Made by a program: the position numbers and the translations under genes. From Candidatus Didemnitutus sp. (GTDB lineage: Bacteria > Verrucomicrobiota > Verrucomicrobiia > Opitutales > Opitutaceae), in contig JAUXOH010000002.1 in NCBI GenBank assembly GCA_030682505.1, positions 1 through 11,714 on the forward strand: 11,714 nucleotides of DNA, written 5' to 3'. Shown piece by piece: positions 6,566-11,714 of this stretch. The notes under the pieces were generated by a model, which saw only the letters and a program-made list of their open reading frames with translations, was not told the DNA's origin and did not search any database. Position 1 is the first letter of the stretch. Every line of letters begins with the position of its first letter.

Positions 6566-7342
6566 ATGGACGCACCCGCCGCCATCGTCAAACTCCACTC
6601 CGTGCACAAGCGCTACGGAGACGGTCCGGTTGTGTTGGACGAGGTCAGTCTGACGGTCGCTCCGGGAGATTTTGTGAGTCTGATCGGACCCAGCGGCTGC
6701 GGAAAATCCACCATCTTGAAGCTGATTTCGGGTCTGAATCCTGCGACCACGGGCGAGGTTGCCGTCTTGGGTCTGCCACCCCGGCAAGCCCGCGATCGGC
6801 AAGCGTTTATTTTCCAGGATGCCACGTTGCTGCCTTGGTTGACTGCGAGTCGAAATGTGCAAGTGCCGTTGCGGCTCCGCGGAAGCGGGGCGGCGGAACG
6901 GCAGCAGAAAGCGGCTGAACTGCTGGAGCTCGTTGGTTTGACCGCGGTGCAGGATTTCTATCCGCGGCAACTCTCTGGAGGGATGAAGATGCGGGTTTCG
7001 CTGGCGCGCGCCCTGAGTTTGGCGCCGGAGCTGCTGCTGCTGGATGAACCGTTTGGAGCCCTAGATGAGATGACGCGCTTTCGGTTGAACGAAGAACTGC
7101 TGATGTTGCGGGAACGCGCGAAGTTCACGGCCATCTTTGTCACGCACTCGGTGGCCGAGGCGGTGTTTCTTTCCAATCGCATCGTGGTGATGGGAATGAA
7201 TCCGGGCCGTTTTCACCGCGAGGTGGCGGTGGATTTTCCCTATCCGCGCCGGACGGCATTGCGGGAGGAGCGGGAATTCCAAACCCAGGTCAACTCCGTG
7301 ACGCGCTTGCTGCATGAGGTGGAAGGGGAGGAACGCCGATGA
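6566..7342 (+). CDS. ABC transporter ATP-binding protein, SsuB/TauB/ThiZ type
   Basis: 258-aa ATPase of a nitrate/sulfonate/taurine/pyrimidine-type importer. Walker A GPSGCGKST at 41-49, Q-loop Gln84 in FIFQDATLLPWLTASRNV (typical of this subfamily), signature LSGGMKMR at 136-143, Walker B LLLLDEP at 156-162 followed by FGALDEMTR, and switch His194 in FVTHSVAEAV are all intact. The ATG at 6566 gives a normal-length protein; the open frame upstream to 6296 runs antisense through the amidase and is not coding. Only 12 bases separate this start from the amidase start on the other strand. The stop overlaps the permease ATG (ATGA at 7339-7342), so the two are translationally coupled. The ligand is not revealed by the ATPase itself. 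Confidence 0.94.
   Translation: MDAPAAIVKLHSVHKRYGDGPVVLDEVSLTVAPGDFVSLIGPSGCGKSTILKLISGLNPATTGEVAVLGLPPRQARDRQAFIFQDATLLPWLTASRNVQVPLRLRGSGAAERQQKAAELLELVGLTAVQDFYPRQLSGGMKMRVSLARALSLAPELLLLDEPFGALDEMTRFRLNEELLMLRERAKFTAIFVTHSVAEAVFLSNRIVVMGMNPGRFHREVAVDFPYPRRTALREEREFQTQVNSVTRLLHEVEGEERR
7325..7331 (+). promoter_or_regulatory. Strong ribosome-binding site for the SsuC-type permease
   Basis: GGGGAGG lies seven bases before the ATG at 7339, inside the last codons of the ATPase gene. It fixes the permease start and supports re-initiation after the ATPase stop. Confidence 0.6.
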
Positions 7343-8133
7343 AACCGCTTTCCACGCTCCGGCTCTGGCTCTTGCCCATCGTTTGCGGCGGGTTGTTTTT
7401 CGCGCTGTGGTATGGCGTGCGCGCGGTGTCGGGTTTCCAGAGTTGGATTCTACCGACGCCGCTCGAGATTCTGCTGGCGGCGTGGAACGAACGCTCCCGC
7501 CTGCTGAACGCGGTGGGCAGCACGGCGCTCGGGGCGCTGGCGGGATTTCTTCTCGCCGCGACCATGGGCTTTGCGACGGCGCTGACGCTCGGGATCTCGC
7601 GTTCGCTGCGCGCCGGGCTCTATCCGTGGCTGCTCATGCTCCAGATGACCCCGGTGATCGTGCTGACGCCGATCATCGTGCTGTGGGCGGGACCGGGCAT
7701 GCCGGGCATCATCACCATCACCTGGCTGATCAGTTTCTTTCCGATCGTGGCCAACACGACCCAAGGGCTGCTCTCGACGGACATGAACCACGTGGCGCTC
7801 TTTCGGATGTGCAATGCGAGCCGCTGGCAGGAGATGTGGATGTTGCGCGTGCCGTCGGCGATGCCGTTCTATCTCGCCGGCCTGCGGATCGCCGCGACAC
7901 TGGCTCCGATCGGGGCGATTTTCGGCGAATACATGGTCGGCAACGCCTCGGGGGGATCGGGGGGATTGGGATTTCTCGTCTACAGTTACAACACCCAGAT
8001 CAAGATCCCGGCGCTTTTTGCAACGGCGTTGACCAGCTGTTTGCTCGGCTTTGTCTTTGTGGCTGCGGTCGCGTGGCTGAATCGGGCGGTGTTGCAGAAA
8101 TGGCACGACTCCTTTGATCATCAGGACCACTGA
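7339..8133 (+). CDS. ABC transporter permease, SsuC/TauC type (BPD inner-membrane family)
   Basis: 264-aa inner-membrane permease of a binding-protein-dependent importer. About six hydrophobic helices can be followed, the first at residues 8-30, then the usual WILPTPLEIL segment. The cytoplasmic coupling (EAA) loop is recognisable in ALFRMCNASRWQEMWMLRVPSAMPFYLAGLRIAA, followed by GAIFGEYM and GGLGFLVYSYN, standard wording for SsuC/ThiX-like proteins. It presumably forms a homodimer over two copies of the upstream ATPase. The ATG overlaps the ATPase stop and has a strong ribosome-binding site. The stop is seven bases before the binding-protein ATG, so all three genes form one operon. The TauC/SsuC label reflects fold only and does not imply taurine or sulfonate transport. 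Confidence 0.92.
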   Translation: MKPLSTLRLWLLPIVCGGLFFALWYGVRAVSGFQSWILPTPLEILLAAWNERSRLLNAVGSTALGALAGFLLAATMGFATALTLGISRSLRAGLYPWLLMLQMTPVIVLTPIIVLWAGPGMPGIITITWLISFFPIVANTTQGLLSTDMNHVALFRMCNASRWQEMWMLRVPSAMPFYLAGLRIAATLAPIGAIFGEYMVGNASGGSGGLGFLVYSYNTQIKIPALFATALTSCLLGFVFVAAVAWLNRAVLQKWHDSFDHQDH

Positions 8134-8140
8134 ACCCCTT

Positions 8141-9154
8141 ATGCATTCGCTTCGTCATTCCTCTCGGATCGGACTGGTTGTCGCGGCAGTGCTGGTGGTG
8201 ATCGGGTTGCTGGCCGCGTGTGGGAAAAGAAGGGCGAACGAAGTTGGCGCGGACGGACTGACGAAGGTTCGTTTCCAAACGGACTGGTTTCCGCAACCCG
8301 AACACGGGGGATATTACCAAGCCTTGGCCAAGGGCTACTATGCCGAGGAGGGGCTCGCGGTGGAGATCATTCCCGGTGGGCCGAACGCGCAGGTCATGAC
8401 CGGCGTGGCGACCGGTCGAGCGCACCTCGGCATGACCAACGGTGACGATGTGATCGTGGCGGCTTCCCGGGGCGTGCCGCTCAAGATGGTCGCGGCGGAA
8501 ATGCAGCGCGACGCGCAGGGGATTCTTTATCACGCGGGGAATCCGATCCGTTCGCTCCAGGACTTGGAAGGGAAGACGATCATGGCCGGGGCCGGTTCGG
8601 TGTGGCTCCAAGTCTTGCGGGAGAAGTATGGCATCAAGTTCAATCTCCGACCCCTGATCGGTGACCTCACGCGATTCATCCAAGACCAGAGTTTCGTCCA
8701 GCAATGTTTCGTGACGAATGAACCCTTCTTTCTTCGCCAGCGGGGCGTGGACGTCGGAGCCTTGCTGATCGCGCATCCGGGTTATGAGGCCTACCGCGTC
8801 ATCTTTGCGAGTGACGGCTACCTCGCCACCAATCCCGAAGTTGTCCGCCGGTTTGTCCGGGCCAGTCTTCGCGGCTGGACGGACTACCTCACCGGCGACC
8901 CGGGTCCCGCCAATGCGCTGCTCAAGCAATTGCGGCCGGATCTGCCGGAGGAATTCTTCGCCTTCAGCATTCAGGCGATGAAAGATCATCAACTTGTGCT
9001 CGGTGACCCGGCCCGGGGAGAAAAAATGGGCCAGCTGACGCGCGCGCGCCTTGAGACCCAACTCAAGCTCCTGCGCGAACTCCGCTTGCTCGAGCGCCCG
9101 CTCGCGGTCGACGACGTGGCGCGGCTCGATCTGCTGCCACCCGAAGCGCGCTGA
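8141..9154 (+). CDS. NMT1/THI5-like lipoprotein substrate-binding protein
   Basis: 337-aa binding protein of the importer. The ATG at 8141 is chosen over an in-frame TTG at 8114 that overlaps the permease, because it places a lipoprotein signal directly at the N terminus: basic start (RHSSR), hydrophobic 11-24 and lipobox LAAC with Cys27, so the protein is membrane-tethered. The mature part begins FQTDWFPQPEHGGYYQALAK, the ligand-site wording of the SsuA/THI5-like group that includes ThiY (formyl-aminopyrimidine) and RibY-like (riboflavin) proteins. GLAVEIIPGGPNAQVMTGVA and CFVTNEPFFLRQRGVD also fit. The Cys-rich CCCFC motif of true THI5 enzymes is absent, so this is a binding protein, not a pyrimidine synthase. 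Exact ligand undetermined. Its stop codon sits in the loop of a strong hairpin. Confidence 0.9.
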   Translation: MHSLRHSSRIGLVVAAVLVVIGLLAACGKRRANEVGADGLTKVRFQTDWFPQPEHGGYYQALAKGYYAEEGLAVEIIPGGPNAQVMTGVATGRAHLGMTNGDDVIVAASRGVPLKMVAAEMQRDAQGILYHAGNPIRSLQDLEGKTIMAGAGSVWLQVLREKYGIKFNLRPLIGDLTRFIQDQSFVQQCFVTNEPFFLRQRGVDVGALLIAHPGYEAYRVIFASDGYLATNPEVVRRFVRASLRGWTDYLTGDPGPANALLKQLRPDLPEEFFAFSIQAMKDHQLVLGDPARGEKMGQLTRARLETQLKLLRELRLLERPLAVDDVARLDLLPPEAR

Positions 9155-9167
9155 GCGCGCGTTCGGG
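9140..9167. terminator. Hairpin at the convergent gene ends, possible bidirectional terminator
   Basis: CCCGAAGCGCGC (9140-9151) pairs with GCGCGC-G-TTCGGG (9155-9167): 12 base pairs with one bulged G. The three-base loop is the TGA stop of the binding-protein gene, and the base after the stem begins the stop codon of argA on the other strand. Neither side has a T-run, so it is not a classical intrinsic terminator. It may act as a rho-assisted terminator or 3'-end stabiliser for both transcripts. Confidence 0.55.
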
Positions 9168-10466
9168 TCAGACCTGCTTGACCAAAATCTTTGAGTTGCG
9201 CCCGCTTTCCTCGTAGCTCTTCAGCCGTTGCTCCGGCAGGGACAGCTTGTCGATCTCGTTGAAGCCGCAAACGGAGGAAAAAAACGTGAAGGCCTGCGTC
9301 GAAAGGGCGAGCATCGTGGTGGCGCCGCGGTCCTTCGCCACTTTGCAGCCGTAATCGACCATCTTCTTGCCGATGCCGCGGTGGTGATAGAACGGCATCA
9401 CGTAGAGTGAACCGACCTCGGCCAAACCCGGCTTGTCCGCAAAGAAGGTCAGGGAAACGCAGGCAATGACGTTTTCGTCGATTTCAAAGACGTGAAAGTT
9501 CTCGATGTTCTTCTCGATCGCCTGCTGCGTGCGGTAGAGCAGCTCCTCGCGCTTCACGGCGGAGCGGGTGAGGTTGTAGATCGCGCGCACATCGCGCTTC
9601 GTCGCCTGGCGGATCTGCTGGTATTCGTTGCCGTGGATGAGCGTGCCCACGCCTTCGTTGGAAAAGATCTCCGTGAGCAACGCGTCGATCTGACGCCCAT
9701 CGAGCAGATGGACCCGCGGCGTGCCCGAATCGATGGCCTTGACCGCGTGGTCGGCTTTGCTCCGCATCGGTTCGTTGATGGTTTCGGGCTTGGTGCCGAG
9801 AATGTCGCGCAGGACGTCCACATTGATCTGCCGGTGGAGCTTGCCGGCGATCTCCAGACCCCGGTGCATGGTGAAGAAAATGATCTTGGTTGCCTGCAGC
9901 GCCTCGGCCAACTCGGCGGCGAGCAGATCGGAATTCACGCGCAGCGGACGGCCGTCGCGATCAAAGGCAATCGGATTGACGACCGGCACGACGCCGGAAG
10001 CGATGAGCTGGAGCAGGAACTCGCGATCGACGCGATCAACCCGGCCCGTGAACTGGTGATCAACACCCCGCAAGACGCCCAAGGTCGCGGAACGCACGGC
10101 ATTGGTCAGGGCGGCCTTCAGATTGTTCTGCGTCAGATCCTCGAGCACGAGGTGGGTGACGCGTCCCGCCGCCCGGATGGCCAGATCGAGGGTGGCCGCA
10201 TCCGTGACCCCGGTGCCGATGAAATCGGTGATGGGCACCTTGCGGCTGATCGAGAGCTCCTCGATCTGTTTGCCGACACCGTGGACGATGACGACCTTGA
10301 TGCCGAGCGAACGGAGTACCGCGACATCGAGCAAGATGTTGCCGAAGTTTTCATCGGCGACCACGGCCCCATCGATCGCCAGAATGAAGACCTGGTCGTG
10401 GTAGCGCGGCACGTATTTGAGAATACCGCGAAGATCGGTGGGCTTGATTTCAGAGCCGTTGGACAT
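9168..10466 (-). CDS. argA: Amino-acid N-acetyltransferase (N-acetylglutamate synthase), kinase-like plus GNAT domains
   Basis: 432-aa cytoplasmic enzyme that acetylates glutamate with acetyl-CoA, the first committed step of arginine synthesis. Residues 1 to about 280 form the amino-acid-kinase-like domain (FILAIDGAVV, LRSLGIKVVIVHGVGKQIEEL, GVVPVVNPIAFDRDGRPLRVNSDLLAAELA). About 285-432 form the GNAT domain, with the acetyl-CoA loop in LYVMPFYHHRGIGKKMVDYG and the late FFSSVCGFNEIDKLSLPEQR segment seen in ArgA. Both domains are complete. The ATG at 10466 is preferred over an upstream in-frame ATG at 10505 because MSNGSEIKPTDLRGIL leads straight into the conserved region; no ribosome-binding site precedes either. 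It lies 75 bp after an unrecognised membrane protein gene on the same strand and converges on the importer operon across 13 bp. Arginine feedback is expected for the family but not readable here. Confidence 0.94.
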   Translation of the reverse strand: MSNGSEIKPTDLRGILKYVPRYHDQVFILAIDGAVVADENFGNILLDVAVLRSLGIKVVIVHGVGKQIEELSISRKVPITDFIGTGVTDAATLDLAIRAAGRVTHLVLEDLTQNNLKAALTNAVRSATLGVLRGVDHQFTGRVDRVDREFLLQLIASGVVPVVNPIAFDRDGRPLRVNSDLLAAELAEALQATKIIFFTMHRGLEIAGKLHRQINVDVLRDILGTKPETINEPMRSKADHAVKAIDSGTPRVHLLDGRQIDALLTEIFSNEGVGTLIHGNEYQQIRQATKRDVRAIYNLTRSAVKREELLYRTQQAIEKNIENFHVFEIDENVIACVSLTFFADKPGLAEVGSLYVMPFYHHRGIGKKMVDYGCKVAKDRGATTMLALSTQAFTFFSSVCGFNEIDKLSLPEQRLKSYEESGRNSKILVKQV

Positions 10467-10476
10467 GGGAAAACTT

Positions 10477-10505
10477 TTAATCGGGTATCGCGGCCGTCCC
10501 GTCAA
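10477..10505 (-). promoter_or_regulatory. Candidate promoter for argA
   Basis: On the minus strand TTGACG (10505-10500) is followed after 17 bases by GATTAA (10482-10477). The -35 box matches the sigma-70 consensus in five of six positions, the -10 box in only three. A start of transcription near 10470 would leave about four untranslated bases before the argA ATG at 10466, giving a nearly leaderless message, consistent with the missing ribosome-binding site. The -35 box overlaps an inverted repeat at 10495-10513. Confidence 0.3.
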
Positions 10506-10513
10506 TCGGGATG
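10495..10513. repeat. Inverted repeat between the membrane-protein gene and argA
   Basis: TCCCG-TCAAT-CGGGA (10497-10511) is a perfect five-base-pair inverted repeat, extendable to seven pairs at 10495-10513 with one G-T pair. It overlaps the candidate argA -35 box and follows the upstream gene on the same strand. It could be an operator, a weak terminator of the upstream gene, or chance. Confidence 0.3.
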
Positions 10514-10541
10514 TGCATCGCGGCCCGGCGGGCGAGTCAGG

Positions 10542-11165
10542 TCAACGCACCTCAAACGACCACTGCATGGCCGGACCGTTCGCAGTCAGGCGCACGGTGT
10601 AGCGGCCCGGAGCCAGCCGCTCGGTCGGGAGCGAGGCCAGATAATCGGCGTCTTTCCACCGGCTGAGGAGATTATTGCCCGGCAGTTTTTCGAGGGAGGG
10701 CACGAGAACGATTTCCTGGCCGCGCAAGAGTGCTTCGACGCGGCCCAGTTGCAGGTGCTGGTCCCCGAGACTGGCGGAGAAATGGATGGAGTAAACCGAG
10801 CCACGTGCAATGCGATCGGCCGCAATCACGCGGTCGATGGAAGTCAGGAGCACGGGTTTTTCGGCGAAGGCCGCGGCGAGTTCGGTGCCGATGCCCGCGC
10901 TGCCGCGGGTCATGGACGCATGGAGACCGAGGCCGGGTTTTTCGGCGGGACGACTGAGGTCAACGGGCAGCTTTTGCCAGCCGGCGGAAAGGAGGCGCAC
11001 CGTCGTGGCCCGGTTATTCATGTCCGCATACGGTTCAAACGCGCGACCGGGTTTGCGGTAGTAAATGTTCACCAAGGTGTAGCCGATGACGAACAACACG
11101 ATGGCGACCACGATCCATTTCATGGACCAAGGTTGCTCAGACGGGCGCGATCGGCGGGCACTCAT
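10542..11165 (-). CDS. Uncharacterised membrane-anchored protein
   Basis: 207-aa protein that I do not recognise. Residues 16-35 (from WIVVAIVLFVIGYTL) form one transmembrane helix after a basic N terminus (ARRSR), so the remaining 170 residues most likely face the periplasm. That part has short alternating hydrophobic stretches ending in GRYTVRLTANGPAMQWSFEVR, suggesting a beta-rich C-terminal fold with a strand-final FEVR. It has no cysteine and no evident catalytic motif. Start is uncertain: ATG at 11165 (used) or ATG at 11123, which would begin at MKWIVV just before the helix; neither has a ribosome-binding site. It is upstream of argA on the same strand with 75 bp between, so the two may be co-transcribed, and it is divergent from proS. 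Coding is supported by its length, a plausible anchor and compact packing, and by the poor quality of overlapping frames. Confidence 0.72.
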   Translation of the reverse strand: MSARRSRPSEQPWSMKWIVVAIVLFVIGYTLVNIYYRKPGRAFEPYADMNNRATTVRLLSAGWQKLPVDLSRPAEKPGLGLHASMTRGSAGIGTELAAAFAEKPVLLTSIDRVIAADRIARGSVYSIHFSASLGDQHLQLGRVEALLRGQEIVLVPSLEKLPGNNLLSRWKDADYLASLPTERLAPGRYTVRLTANGPAMQWSFEVR

Positions 11166-11307
11166 GACCGGTCAGCAAAGCGGCGACTCCGCTGGGCACA
11201 AGCGGGATTACGGCGCAAAACGGGAGGCCGCCAGCCGAGGTGAGGGGGAATGAGGCCGCAAATACCGTTGCGCGGGAGCGGTGGAGTTGTTCTTTTGCGC
11301 GACTCAG

Positions 11308-11714
11308 ATGAAAAAGTGGTCACAGACATTTATCCCCACCCTCAAGGAAAGCCCGGCCGACGCCGAGATCGCCTCGCACAAGCTTTTGCTGCGGGCCGGT
11401 TTAGTGCGCAAGCTGGCCGGTGGTCTCTACACGTATATGCCGGCGGGGCTCCGCGTGTTGCAAAAGATCATGGCCATCTGCCGCGAAGAAATGGATCGCG
11501 AAGGCGGCATCGAGCTCGCCATGCCCCACGTGCATCCGGTGGAGAATTGGCAGACGGGTCCCCGTTGGGCCGCCGCCCGCGAGATCATGTATCGCGTCGA
11601 CCACGCCGGGGACGGCAAGCGCTCGTCGCGCGAACCCGAGTTTGTGCTCGGACCGACCCATGAAGAGGTGATCACGCCGCTGGTGAAGGCCGAGATCTCG
11701 AGCTACCGCGACCT
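11308..11714 (+). CDS. proS: Prolyl-tRNA synthetase, N-terminal part (3' partial)
   Basis: First 135 codons of a class II aminoacyl-tRNA synthetase that charges tRNA-Pro; the frame is open at the right edge. It begins MKKWSQTFIPTLKESPADAE, continues with LLLRAGLVRKLAGGLYTYMP and AGLRVLQKIMAICREEMDR (motif 1 region), and reaches LGPTHEEVIT, where Thr117 and Glu119 are the TxE-loop residues that bind proline. This wording is that of the bacterial ProS type, with the sequence breaking off at SSYRD just before motif 2. The ATG at 11308 matches the family N terminus. There is no Shine-Dalgarno sequence and no convincing promoter in the 142 bp separating it from the divergent membrane-protein gene. 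The editing domain lies beyond the window. Confidence 0.95.
   Translation, partial: MKKWSQTFIPTLKESPADAEIASHKLLLRAGLVRKLAGGLYTYMPAGLRVLQKIMAICREEMDREGGIELAMPHVHPVENWQTGPRWAAAREIMYRVDHAGDGKRSSREPEFVLGPTHEEVITPLVKAEISSYRD

Noticed and set aside
6554..6970. N-terminal extension of the amidase frame
   Set aside because: The first 139 codons overlap the importer ATPase gene and show no amidase similarity; the GTG at 6553 gives a family-like protein.
9492..11243. 583-codon plus-strand frame opposite argA and its neighbour
   Set aside because: It mirrors argA in antisense, with Arg/Gly/Asp-rich low-complexity composition and no recognisable motif; argA on the other strand is unmistakable.
11166..11307. 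Divergent promoter region between the membrane-protein gene and proS
   Set aside because: Promoters are expected here, but the best match (TTGCGC near 11268 with TCTTTT) is too weak and too close to the proS ATG to annotate.

Overview
This 11.7 kb window is GC-rich and densely coded. It looks like chromosome from a Gram-negative member of the PVC group, most likely Verrucomicrobiota near Opitutaceae. The evidence is an outer-membrane beta-barrel gene with a signal peptide, ATGA-type gene overlaps, and a metal-permease gene fused to a DtxR/MntR-like repressor domain. That last arrangement is best known from the chlamydial YtgCR protein. The lineage call is an inference from gene content; no rRNA or other marker is present.

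Region 1 (1-4931, + strand) is a Zn/Mn/Fe-type ABC uptake operon of the TroABCD/YtgABCD family. In order it holds the C-terminal part of the periplasmic metal-binding protein (cut by the window edge), a 259-aa outer-membrane barrel protein, the ATPase, a possible 45-aa small ORF, the permease-repressor fusion, and a second permease. From the barrel gene onward, genes are 2 bp apart or overlap, unless the small ORF is not real, in which case a 130-bp gap separates ATPase and fused permease. One transcript could therefore supply outer-membrane entry, periplasmic capture, inner-membrane transport and metal-sensing control.

Region 2 (4915-5275, - strand) has no intact gene. It holds the decayed C-terminal third of an adenosine deaminase. 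The catalytic NTDD motif and the C-terminal tail are recognisable, but a frameshift separates them and the N-terminal two-thirds are gone.

Region 3 (5276-9154) is a divergent module. An amidase-signature enzyme lies on the - strand. Head-to-head with it, only 12 bp from start to start, is a three-gene SsuB/SsuC/NMT1-THI5-type ABC importer on the + strand (ATPase, permease, lipoprotein binding protein). The binding protein resembles those for thiamine-pyrimidine or riboflavin-like ligands. The amidase may process the imported compound, but the substrate is not identifiable from sequence.

Region 4 (9155-11714) holds N-acetylglutamate synthase (argA, arginine synthesis) on the - strand, converging on the importer operon through a strong hairpin. 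Upstream of argA on the same strand is an unrecognised membrane-anchored protein. Divergent from that, across a 142-bp intergenic space without a clear promoter, is the start of prolyl-tRNA synthetase (proS), cut by the window end. I saw no tRNA, rRNA, CRISPR array or insertion sequence.
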